Positions 1 through 7,265 of a DNA stretch of 64,000 nucleotides are shown piece after piece. Under the pieces are notes generated by a model, which saw only the letters and a program-made list of their open reading frames with translations, was not told where the DNA came from and did not search any database. Both the position numbers and the translations under genes were made by a program. Within the stretch, counting starts at the first letter, position 1. Every line of letters starts with the position of its first letter. The DNA is from Haliea sp963974125. GTDB taxonomy: Bacteria; Pseudomonadota; Gammaproteobacteria; Pseudomonadales; Halieaceae. The stretch spans positions 62,001 to 126,000 of the forward strand of contig CAXBCH010000005.1 in the NCBI GenBank assembly GCA_963974125.1, in the 5' to 3' direction.

Positions 1-379
1 CATCATTGAGCGCGATGCCATGCGCCGGGTGCTGGTTGCCGAGGAACAGATGATTTTCTCCAGCGACTATCGCCGCTGCGTATACGAAGGGGACATCTCG
101 CACCCGGTGGTCTGGCAACAGCTGCGGCAGGAAGTGCACATCGAAGCCGACGCCTACAACCTGATCTTCGTGCTCGGCACCGGCCAGGAGGAAGACAACC
201 TGCGCACCGCCCTGTGGCTGCGGCGCAACTACCCCAATGCCATGATCATAGCCCGCAGCAGCAAGCAGTCACGGTTCGCCGAGGAAGTCGGCAGCGAGCA
301 CCGTATCATCAACGTCAGCATTCACGAGCTGGTGGAGGAGAATATTCCGAAACACTGGGTGGAGCTGGCACCGGCCTGA
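1..379 (+). CDS. TrkA-N/RCK-type NAD-binding protein, C-terminal fragment
   Basis: The reading frame is open to the window edge, so the true start lies upstream; the first ATG inside the window is at 20. The roughly 125 visible residues alternate hydrophobic strands and helices. One segment (FVLGTGQEEDNLRTALWLRR) is followed by a second strand and a conserved SRFAEEVG stretch. This is what the second half of a TrkA-N (RCK) Rossmann domain looks like in potassium channels and Trk uptake regulators, where it binds NAD(H) or other nucleotides and gates ion flow. No membrane segment is visible because the N-terminus is missing, so channel subunit versus free regulator cannot be decided. The gene converges on the pyrophosphatase gene 30 bp downstream. 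Confidence 0.6.
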   Translation, partial: IIERDAMRRVLVAEEQMIFSSDYRRCVYEGDISHPVVWQQLRQEVHIEADAYNLIFVLGTGQEEDNLRTALWLRRNYPNAMIIARSSKQSRFAEEVGSEHRIINVSIHELVEENIPKHWVELAPA

Positions 380-409
380 GTAGCGGCGGACCCCAGGGTT
401 TCCAGTGGG

Positions 410-1042
410 CTACTGGCGCCCTTCCCCGGCAGCAAATCGCAGCAGCGCGGCCCGGGTCACCTCCAGCGCGGCGGCGCGGTCGCCAACCCCCTGCAGCTCG
501 ATCTGCTTGCGGCCCGCGGGCAGCTGCTTGTAGACGGTGAAGAAGGCCTGCAGGCGCTGCAGTTCGATCGCCGCCAGGTCACCGATATCGCGCACGCCGG
601 CATAGGTCGGATCCACCGCATCCGCGGGCACCGCCACCAGCTTGTCATCCTGCTCGCCACCATCCAGCATTTTCAGGATGCCTATCGGGCGGACAAGAAT
701 CAGCGCGCCGGGAACCACCGGCTCTCTGGTGTACACCAGTACGTCCAGCGGGTCGTTGTCGCCCGCCAGGGTCGATGGCAGGGTGCCGTAGTTCGCCGGA
801 TACACCACGGGCATGGACTGGAAGCGGTCCACCAGCAGATGGCCGGTAGCGGCATCCAGCTCGTACTTGGTAGTACTGCCGGCGGGAATTTCCACCAGGG
901 CATAGACCTCGGCCGGGGCACTCTCTGGCTGCGGAAAATACAGCACGTTCTGCAACACTCTGTGCCCCGGTGCCGGGACCGCGACCTCCGCCAACGCGGG
1001 AAAGGCGAGCACAAGCATGAACATCGCAAGGGGCTTCAACAT
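410..1042 (-). CDS. Exported family I inorganic pyrophosphatase
   Basis: Soluble Mg-dependent PPase (PPi to 2 Pi), 210 aa. All family I active-site elements are visible: VEIPAGS, TTKYE, YPANYG, the signature GDNDPLDV, the metal-binding MLDGGEQDDK and the late FFTVYKQL. I start at ATG 1042 because a GAGG ribosome site lies just upstream and the N-terminus from there (MLKPLAMFMLVLAFPALA) is a clear signal peptide; an in-frame ATG at 1093 has neither. Family I enzymes are normally cytosolic, so a leader peptide implies a periplasmic form handling PPi outside the cell; the location is inferred. A hairpin terminator lies only 13 bases upstream of the start, so any upstream transcript must read through it. 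Confidence 0.9.
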   Translation of the reverse strand: MLKPLAMFMLVLAFPALAEVAVPAPGHRVLQNVLYFPQPESAPAEVYALVEIPAGSTTKYELDAATGHLLVDRFQSMPVVYPANYGTLPSTLAGDNDPLDVLVYTREPVVPGALILVRPIGILKMLDGGEQDDKLVAVPADAVDPTYAGVRDIGDLAAIELQRLQAFFTVYKQLPAGRKQIELQGVGDRAAALEVTRAALLRFAAGEGRQ

Positions 1043-1054
1043 AATCAATTCCTC

Positions 1055-1082
1055 AAAAAAAAAGCCCCCGCACTGCGAGGGC
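1055..1082 (-). terminator. Rho-independent terminator after the TonB receptor gene, inside the PPase leader
   Basis: On the minus strand GCCCTCGC pairs with GCGGGGGC (8 bp, one G-T pair) around a 3-nt AGT loop and is followed directly by nine T (1063-1055). It terminates transcription coming from the TonB receptor gene. Its T-tract abuts the ribosome site of the pyrophosphatase gene, leaving no room for a separate promoter between terminator and start codon, so it may act as an attenuator of that gene. Confidence 0.8.
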
Positions 1083-1119
1083 AAGCTACGCAAACCGCTG
1101 GGGCTGGGCGCGGCCGGCC

Positions 1120-1226
1120 AGGTGCCCCCGACCAGGTGCCCCGGCTAGGCGCCCCCCAGCTAGGCGCCCCGGCTAGGCGCCCCGGCTAGGCGCCCCCGGC
1201 TGGGCGCCCCCCAGCTAGGCGCCCCC
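1120..1226. repeat. GC-rich short tandem repeat, 7-8 imperfect units of 13-15 bp
   Basis: Imperfect head-to-tail copies of a unit reading AGGCGCCCCGGCT, with 13-, 14- and 15-base versions (some contain CCCAGCT). Units start at about 1120, 1134, 1147, 1162, 1175, 1188, 1202 and 1217. Most contain the palindrome GGCGCC. The array lies between the TonB receptor stop codon and the terminator at 1055-1082, so it would form the 3' untranslated part of that transcript. It lacks the unique spacers of a CRISPR. Confidence 0.85.
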
Positions 1227-3776
1227 CTAAAACGTGTAGTTCAGCCCGAGTTCGTAGGTGGTACCGAACTCGTCGTACTGTGACAGGCGACGCTCATTGC
1301 CAAAGTAGTAGAACTCGGGCCGGTCGTTGAGATTGATCGCCGCCGCGGTCAGGGTCAGGTTGTCGTTGATGGCGTACTTGCCGGTCAGGTCTACCTGGAC
1401 AAAGTCGCTGGTGTAGCGATCGTTCAAGGGATCACCGCCGATCGCATCGAGGTACTTGTCGCGGTAGTTCGCCGCCAGTCGCACATCCCATGGCCCCTTG
1501 TCGTAGCCGAAGGCGACGTTGGCGGTATGCCTGGCCTGCTTGAAGTAGGGGATGGTGCGCTCACCGTATGCCGAATCCGCCGGCAGGTCAGTCTCGCCAT
1601 CCGCGTAGGTGTAGTTCACGACCAGCACGAAGCCGTTGTCCAGTGCCGTCTGGTAGGAGAATTCGGCGCCCCAGATGCTGCTGTCGCCAGCATTGATGAA
1701 GGTTTCACCCCGGTCCCAGGTCCGCCCGCGAAGTAAGATGTTGGCCGCATCCACCTCGACGATGGCGTCCTCGATATCCTTGTAGAACAGGCCGGCGCCG
1801 AAGAAGCTGGCGTCACCCATGTACCATTCGAAGCTGGCGTCGAAGTTCCAGGCGGTGGTGGGGTCGAGGAACGGGTTGCCGCCGGCAATCTCGTTGTCTT
1901 CCAGGTCAATTTCGGCGCCCGCGGCAGACTCGCCAAAGCCGGGCCGGACCAGGGAGCGGAACACGCCCAGGCGCAGCACCTGGTCCTCGTTGAGGTCGAT
2001 CTTGACGTTCAACGAGGGCGCCAGGAAGTCGTAGTCGTTGTCGAAGGACACAAGGCCGGCGAAGGCGTCGCCGTCGAACTGCTTGCCAGTATAGGTGGCC
2101 TTGGTATCTTCGTAGCGCAGGCCGTAGATCCAGGTCACGGAATCGGTCTCAGTGGTCGCCATCAGGTAGCCGGCCAGGACATCTTCGTCGGTGTACCAGT
2201 CCGCGGCGATGGACTCCTCGTCCTCGTCTCCGCTCATTTCCCATACACTACCGGGCGCTCGGCAGGTGGTACCGTCGGACAGGGTAAACACCCCGTCACC
2301 CAGGGTGGAGATCAGGGCGCGGGTGCCGGCCACCGTCGGCGCCGGGCCGTGACGATTGCCAAAGTAGTTGCCGATTTCCTGGTTCGGGTAATCGGCAAGA
2401 GTGGAGTCATTTACCGGCTCGTAGCCACAGAAGTCGAAATCATTGTCCTTTTCCCGTTGCCGATACTTGAGACCGTACTGCAGCTCGGTGCGGTCGTTCA
2501 TGGCGTAGGTCAGGTCCAGCTTGGAGCCGACATCCCGGTCCGTGGTCAGCGCTTCTTCGTATTCAAAGGCATTCAGCTTGAAGGTGGCCGGGTCGTAGAA
2601 TTCCGGGGCAAAGTTGATCACCGGCTTCTTCGGATTACTGTTGTCATAGGTCATCGGGATGTCGAGTTCGGCGCTGCGGAAAATCACGTTCCACTTGTCG
2701 GTGTCGTCCTGCTCGGCCTCGGAGCCGAAAATCTCGGCCTTCAGGGTGCTGCGCTCGGAGAGCCGGAATTCGCCGCCGAACTGCGCCGAACTGATGGTGC
2801 GGGTCTCTACCCGCGGGCGGGATTCAGTGTCCACCCGCTGGAAGGGGTAGGTGAAGATGTCGCCCTCAATGACCGGGTCTTCTTCGAACGCGCGACGCAC
2901 TTCCCACTTGGTACGGTCCTCGGTGTCGGTGTACTCGTTGTGGAAGAAGCGGGCGTAGTACTTGTTGCCGCCGGCGGCGTGGTAGTCAAAATTCAACACG
3001 ATACCCTGACGCTCGCGCTCAAGGTCGTAGAAGCGCATTTCGTAATCTTCATTGATCGCAACATCAGACCAGCCGCCGGTCTCGTTGTTCTCCGAGACGA
3101 TGCGACGGCTCTGGTCGCTCAGGGTCAGTGCCACCCCCAGCTCACCGTCCGCCAGCGGGAAGCGGTTGGTGGCGACCAGCGCCAGCTTGGGGTTGTTGCT
3201 GTCCCGGGTCAGCTCATTCCAGGAGGTCTCGGCCTTCAGCTTGGCATGGAAGCCGTCGTACTTGAAGGCGCTGATGGTCTCCAGGTCGATGGCGCCGCCG
3301 ATGGTGTCCGCATCCAGGTTGGGAGTGAGTGTCTTGTAGACCGTCATCGAATCCAGCATGTCCGAGGCAACGCCATCGAGCATGATGCCGCGGCGGTTTT
3401 CCGGGGAGGCGGTGCTGACGCCGTTGATGGTCATGGCGTTGAGGTCGGCGTTCATGCCGCGCACAGAGATATAGCGGCCCTCACCCTGGTCATTCTCCAC
3501 CATGATGCCGGGCACCCGGCGCAGGGACTCGGCCACGTTGATGTCGGCGAAGTTGCCGATGGCATCGGAGTCCACCACGCTGGACACCTTGTCCGAGGCG
3601 CGCTGCCGCTCCAGCGCATTGATCAACGCGGCGCGGGTGCCGTAGACGATCACTTCTTCCAGGCCGTCGGGTGGTGTTTGTGCGGCCGGTTGCGCGACTG
3701 CAGCACCCGCCAGGGTCATGGCGACCGCGGCGGCCATGGCCTTGCGTGTGGTTTTCCATCCAGTGTGTTGTGACAT
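1227..3776 (-). CDS. TonB-dependent receptor, Xanthomonas/Caulobacter-type
   Basis: 849-aa outer-membrane receptor. After a signal peptide (residues about 10-30) come a plug beginning LEEVIVYGTRAAL and the typical DAIGNFADINVAESLRRVPG block, with the YISVRGM strand and a long 22-strand barrel ending in the aromatic signature LGLNYTF. The IGNFADIN/RVPGI pattern is that of the TonB-Xanth-Caul subfamily (TIGR01782), often tied to uptake of carbohydrates or other complex organics rather than siderophores; the substrate here is unknown. Start at ATG 3776 is fixed by GGAGGGG six bases upstream; the upstream in-frame ATG at 3821 lacks such a site. A TTGCCGC/GCGGCAA inverted repeat (3793-3821) sits in the leader. 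The gene diverges from the sugar dehydrogenase gene across 217 bp. Confidence 0.93.
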   Translation of the reverse strand: MSQHTGWKTTRKAMAAAVAMTLAGAAVAQPAAQTPPDGLEEVIVYGTRAALINALERQRASDKVSSVVDSDAIGNFADINVAESLRRVPGIMVENDQGEGRYISVRGMNADLNAMTINGVSTASPENRRGIMLDGVASDMLDSMTVYKTLTPNLDADTIGGAIDLETISAFKYDGFHAKLKAETSWNELTRDSNNPKLALVATNRFPLADGELGVALTLSDQSRRIVSENNETGGWSDVAINEDYEMRFYDLERERQGIVLNFDYHAAGGNKYYARFFHNEYTDTEDRTKWEVRRAFEEDPVIEGDIFTYPFQRVDTESRPRVETRTISSAQFGGEFRLSERSTLKAEIFGSEAEQDDTDKWNVIFRSAELDIPMTYDNSNPKKPVINFAPEFYDPATFKLNAFEYEEALTTDRDVGSKLDLTYAMNDRTELQYGLKYRQREKDNDFDFCGYEPVNDSTLADYPNQEIGNYFGNRHGPAPTVAGTRALISTLGDGVFTLSDGTTCRAPGSVWEMSGDEDEESIAADWYTDEDVLAGYLMATTETDSVTWIYGLRYEDTKATYTGKQFDGDAFAGLVSFDNDYDFLAPSLNVKIDLNEDQVLRLGVFRSLVRPGFGESAAGAEIDLEDNEIAGGNPFLDPTTAWNFDASFEWYMGDASFFGAGLFYKDIEDAIVEVDAANILLRGRTWDRGETFINAGDSSIWGAEFSYQTALDNGFVLVVNYTYADGETDLPADSAYGERTIPYFKQARHTANVAFGYDKGPWDVRLAANYRDKYLDAIGGDPLNDRYTSDFVQVDLTGKYAINDNLTLTAAAINLNDRPEFYYFGNERRLSQYDEFGTTYELGLNYTF

Positions 3777-3993
3777 GTCCCCTCCAGAGTGATTGCCGCG
3801 TGTATTCAGCCGCGGCGGCAACTGTTTGCAAGCGGCGTGATATTAGGACCGGCCTGTGACACTGGAGTGACTTTTACATGTCGGTTTCGTGACAGGCAGG
3901 CAGTCTTGCCCGCCGCCCTGGGGGCGCCACTTCGCCTGATTTACGCCAAACCGCTATACTGGATGGCCATATTCACGACGCGGAGCTCAAGTC
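3777..3993. other. Divergent intergenic region, TonB receptor / sugar dehydrogenase
   Basis: 217 bp with no ORF I can support. It must hold the promoters of both divergent genes. A TATACT -10-like hexamer is visible at 3955-3960, about 33 bases before the dehydrogenase ATG, but no convincing -35 accompanies it. GTGAC occurs three times between about 3854 and 3892, in a context too loose to name a regulator. Confidence 0.4.
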
Positions 3994-5175
3994 ATGAAGA
4001 TCTTGGCGGTTACCTTTACCCTGCTGTTGTCCATCGTCGGCCCTGCAAGCGCCCAGCAGGCTGCTGCCGGAGAGACCCGCTACTCCGCCTTCCACGATTA
4101 CCGGGTGGTCACCGTGGCCGACGGCCTCATCCGGCCCTGGTCCATGACATTCCTGCCCGATGGCGAGCTGCTGGTCACCGAGCAGCCCGGGCGGCTGCGC
4201 GTGGTGCGCGACGGCAAACTCCTGGCCGAGCCAGTGGCTGGGCTACCGGAGGTGTACTACAAAGGACAAGGCGGACTGCTGGATGTGGTTGCGCACCCGG
4301 ATTTCGCCACCAATCGGCTGCTGTACCTGACCTACTCCAAACCGCTGCCCGGCGACGAGTCCACCACGGCGGTGATCCGCGGCCGCTTCCAGGACGACGC
4401 GCTGCAGGAGGTCGAGGAAATCTTCGCAGCCAAATCCCGGGGCCGCGGCCACTACGGCTCGCGCATCGTCTTCGATGGCAAGGGCCATATCTTCGTCACC
4501 ATCGGCGATCGCCAGGTGCCCCCCTCCGGCGAGTTGGAGACACACCCGGCACAGTTGCTGTCCGACCACCACGGGGTGGTTGTGCGCCTCGCAGAGGACG
4601 GCAGCATCCCCGCCGGCAACCCCTTTGTCGACGAGGATGGGGCGCTCGATGAGATCTGGAGCTACGGCCACCGCAATGCCCAGGGCATGACCATGAATCC
4701 GGCAACCGGGGACCTGTGGCTGACGGAACACGGCCCCCAGGGCGGTGACGAGCTGAACCTGGTCGAGGCGGGCGCCAACTACGGCTGGCCAGTGGTCGGC
4801 TACGGGGTCAATTACAGCTCCGGTTCCGCGATCCATGCCGGCACCCACGCCGAGGGCATGACCCAGCCGCGCAAGGTCTGGGTGCCGTCCATCGCCACGT
4901 CCGGCCTCGCCCTGTACACCGGCGACGCGTTTCCACACTGGCGCGGCCACCTGCTGGCCGGCGGGCTGGCGGGACAGGAAGTCACTTTACTGGAACTGGA
5001 CGGACAGCGGGTCGTGCGGGAAGAGAGCCTGGCAAAAGGCATCGGCCGCATCCGCGATGTGCGCCAGGGACCGGATGGCTTTGTCTACCTTGCCATCGAC
5101 GACCGCGGCGCCAGGCCATCCGCCATTGTGCGCCTGGAACCAGTGGTGCGCGCGCCGCTGCCGGAGAATGACTGA
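3994..5175 (+). CDS. Secreted PQQ-dependent aldose sugar dehydrogenase (GSDH family)
   Basis: 393-aa soluble beta-propeller enzyme of the glucose/sorbosone dehydrogenase family, which oxidises aldoses in the periplasm with PQQ. Signal peptide MKILAVTFTLLLSIVGPASA. Family blocks seen: PWSMTFLPDGELLVTEQPG, GGLLDVVAHPDF with the catalytic-type His, YGSRIVFDGKGHIFVTIGDR, SYGHRNAQGM, TEHGPQGGDELN and ANYGWPVVGYG. Length fits the E. coli YliI/Asd group (about 370 aa). It is transcribed alone, divergent from a TonB receptor that could import saccharides; a functional link is inference only. PQQ synthesis genes are not in this window. Confidence 0.9.
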   Translation: MKILAVTFTLLLSIVGPASAQQAAAGETRYSAFHDYRVVTVADGLIRPWSMTFLPDGELLVTEQPGRLRVVRDGKLLAEPVAGLPEVYYKGQGGLLDVVAHPDFATNRLLYLTYSKPLPGDESTTAVIRGRFQDDALQEVEEIFAAKSRGRGHYGSRIVFDGKGHIFVTIGDRQVPPSGELETHPAQLLSDHHGVVVRLAEDGSIPAGNPFVDEDGALDEIWSYGHRNAQGMTMNPATGDLWLTEHGPQGGDELNLVEAGANYGWPVVGYGVNYSSGSAIHAGTHAEGMTQPRKVWVPSIATSGLALYTGDAFPHWRGHLLAGGLAGQEVTLLELDGQRVVREESLAKGIGRIRDVRQGPDGFVYLAIDDRGARPSAIVRLEPVVRAPLPEND

Positions 5176-5248
5176 CTGTCGCGCCAGATTACAGCCCGTG
5201 GCCCCGTAATGCGGTATGCTTGCGACATGACACAGCCAGGATACCGCA

Positions 5249-5497
5249 ATGACCTTGACCCCGGATCTGATAGACGAGATTGAGCTGCTGCTGAAGTTCG
5301 ACCTGAGCAGCGCCCAGGTGGGACTGAAAATTCACAGCAACGCGGCACCGGAAATGATTGCCGCCGCCGGTCGGCTCCACGCCAAGGGGCTTGTGGACCA
5401 TGAGGACGGCGGCTTTCTCACGCCTCTGGGGCACGAAGCAGCGGAACACCTGCAGTTCGTGCAGCAGATACTGACCGCAGATCCCGCCGCCAGTTGA
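5249..5497 (+). CDS. TIGR02647 family small protein
   Basis: 82-aa protein. It starts MTLTPDLIDEIELLLKFDLS and carries the conserved AAPEMIAAAGRLHAKGL block and a final TPLGHEAAEHLQ, the pattern I know as TIGR02647, a gammaproteobacterial family of unknown function sometimes described as a DNA-binding-like protein. It is helical with no membrane segment. It sits 73 bp behind the sugar dehydrogenase with its own -10-like TATGCT at about 5215. It converges on the SDR gene with only 9 bp between the two stop codons. Confidence 0.85.
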   Translation: MTLTPDLIDEIELLLKFDLSSAQVGLKIHSNAAPEMIAAAGRLHAKGLVDHEDGGFLTPLGHEAAEHLQFVQQILTADPAAS

Positions 5498-5506
5498 ACA
5501 ATCTGC

Positions 5507-6361
5507 TCAGGACGGGCGCCTGGCCACCACATCGGCCGCCATGGCCTCCAGCAGCCGGAAGGTGCCGGTGGGATCATTGCGCTTGAGCGCCAGCAGGTCC
5601 ATCTCCGCGCCCTTGCCGACAGCGATCTCCTCGGTACCACTGGCGAAACCTTCAAGAATCGCAGCAGCGCACTCATCGACATCCATGCCGCCGTCGATAT
5701 CCTCATCCACCGCACCTGTCGGCGCCCCAGTCCCGGTCAGGGCGTTGCGGGCGATATCCGTGCGGATAAAGCCTGGGACGATCGTCGTGACAGCAATACC
5801 CAGGTGCGCCACTTCCGTGCGCAGGGCATCAAAGAACCCCATCACCGCGTGCTTGGCAGCACAGTAGCCAGTGCGTAGCGGCACTCCCACCTTGCCCGCG
5901 ACGCTCGCGGTTACGGCCACGTGACCGCTGCCGCGGCTGACCATGTGTGGCAGTACCTGCTTGGTGAGGGCGATCTGGCCGATGACATCGACCTCGAACA
6001 GCCTGCGGTAGACATCCAGTTCGGTTTCCAGGCACAGGGAACGCTGGGAGATGCCGGCATTGTTGATCAGCAGGTCGACCCGGCCGAAGCGCGCCAGCAC
6101 CGCCTCCACTGCCGTCGGCATGGCACTGGTTGCAAGCACATCCAGCGGCAGCACCAGCACGGCATCCGGCTCCAGCCCGGCGTTGACGCAGTCGGCCTTC
6201 ACGGCCTCCAGCGCATCAGCCCGGCGGGCCGACAGTACCAGCCGGGCACCGCGGGCGGCGAGCTGCCGGGCCAGGGCGGCACCAATCCCCCCGGAAGCCC
6301 CGGTGATCCAGACCACTTGTCCTCGCAACCTGTTGTCCTGCACCTTGCCGGCGTCGTCCAT
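5507..6361 (-). CDS. Short-chain dehydrogenase/reductase
   Basis: 284-aa classical SDR that reduces or oxidises an unknown alcohol/carbonyl substrate with NAD(P)H. Visible elements: cofactor loop TGASGGIG, the NNAG strand, VTASVAG serine, and the YCAAKHA catalytic Tyr-x3-Lys. The C-terminal sequence is closest in style to DHRS7-like SDRs acting on lipophilic substrates. The start is placed at ATG 6361, preceded by GGAGGAGG; upstream in-frame ATGs have no ribosome site. It lies 119 bp beyond the hydantoin-type operon, and the terminator at 6416-6441 separates the two, so it probably has its own promoter. Confidence 0.88.
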   Translation of the reverse strand: MDDAGKVQDNRLRGQVVWITGASGGIGAALARQLAARGARLVLSARRADALEAVKADCVNAGLEPDAVLVLPLDVLATSAMPTAVEAVLARFGRVDLLINNAGISQRSLCLETELDVYRRLFEVDVIGQIALTKQVLPHMVSRGSGHVAVTASVAGKVGVPLRTGYCAAKHAVMGFFDALRTEVAHLGIAVTTIVPGFIRTDIARNALTGTGAPTGAVDEDIDGGMDVDECAAAILEGFASGTEEIAVGKGAEMDLLALKRNDPTGTFRLLEAMAADVVARRPS

Positions 6362-6415
6362 TGTTCCTCCTCCCATGCTGTAGTGACCCGGCATTATCGG
6401 TCAGCATGGCAGGAC

Positions 6416-6441
6416 AAAAAAGGGGCCCGGAGACCCCGGGC
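6416..6441 (-). terminator. Rho-independent terminator of the hydantoin-type operon
   Basis: On the minus strand GCCCGG and CCGGGC form a 6-bp stem with a 5-nt loop, followed by three C and then six T (6421-6416). It lies 40 bp beyond the racemase stop codon and before the SDR gene, so it marks the end of the 12126-6481 transcript. Confidence 0.7.
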
Positions 6442-6480
6442 AGTTCCCGCCTCCGGCAATACCACCAGGGACAACGCGGA

Positions 6481-7233
6481 TCATGCGGTCGTGTATGCCC
6501 CTGGCAGCGCGTAGCCGGCCAGGGGCTTGCGCCGCGGGGCAGGATAGATGTACTTGCTGTGGCTCAGGCCGGTCTTTACCAGCGCATCTGCCGCATGCAG
6601 GGTCAGCGGGATCGGGTCCAGCACCGGCACCGCATACCCCGCCGCGGCAAGGCGCCCTGCAATGGCCTCGGCACAGCCGAAAAAACCGGTGCAGCCGAGG
6701 ATGATAGCGCCGGCCCGCGTCGTTTCAATACTGTGCAGGGAAGCCGTCACCAACTGATCCACAAGTTCGTCCAGGCGCTGCTCGATCTCCAGCACCGGAA
6801 TATCAACGGCGCCAAACCCGGCGTAGTTCGCCTGCAGCCCGTAGCGCGCCACCAGGCCGTCTATCATCGGCTTGAGGCGGTCCAGCACGGTAATGAAGGC
6901 GAAGTGATGCCCCAGCATGCTGGCGTAGTGCATGCAGGTTTGTGCCGGACCCAGTACGGGGATCGAGACCAGTTCCCGACAGGCTTCCAGCCCCGGGTCA
7001 CCCATGCAGTCTATGATCAGTGCCGAGGCCCCGGCCTGCTCGGCGGCCACCGCCTGCTCCAGGATCCCCGGAATACTGAGGGCCTCGTCCGCCGAACACT
7101 CTATCGATGCGGGACCGGTGCTGATAAGGCTGTGGCGGACCTCCATGTCCGGGCGCAGGAACGGCTGCACATCGTCGAGGCTGCGTACACCTTCCGTGAT
7201 GATCGGGGTAATGATGTGGATGACTGACTTCAT
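6481..7233 (-). CDS. Aspartate/glutamate/hydantoin racemase family protein
   Basis: 250-aa member of the Asp/Glu/hydantoin racemase family, cofactor-independent enzymes that use two cysteines for proton exchange. Both are visible, in IIDCMGDPG and IILGCTGFFG. The start at ATG 7233 has GGAGG eight bases upstream; the frame is open further but the extra 69 codons look non-coding. It is the last gene of an operon with the HyuA-like ATPase and DUF917 protein, 32 bp after the TonB receptor gene. That context favours a hydantoin-type racemase over amino-acid racemases serving the cell wall. Substrate unproven. Confidence 0.87.
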   Translation of the reverse strand: MKSVIHIITPIITEGVRSLDDVQPFLRPDMEVRHSLISTGPASIECSADEALSIPGILEQAVAAEQAGASALIIDCMGDPGLEACRELVSIPVLGPAQTCMHYASMLGHHFAFITVLDRLKPMIDGLVARYGLQANYAGFGAVDIPVLEIEQRLDELVDQLVTASLHSIETTRAGAIILGCTGFFGCAEAIAGRLAAAGYAVPVLDPIPLTLHAADALVKTGLSHSKYIYPAPRRKPLAGYALPGAYTTA

Positions 7234-7265
7234 GCCGACACCTCCTGTCGATTGGCCCGAAGGCA

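Noticed and set aside
1120..1226. CRISPR array
   Set aside because: Units are 13-15 bp, adjoin without unique spacers and are GGCGCC-rich; no cas genes are present.
2349..3773. 474-codon plus-strand ORF opposite the TonB receptor
   Set aside because: Antisense shadow of a well-supported receptor gene in high-GC DNA; its Val/Gly/His-rich composition is typical of such shadows and no domain is visible.
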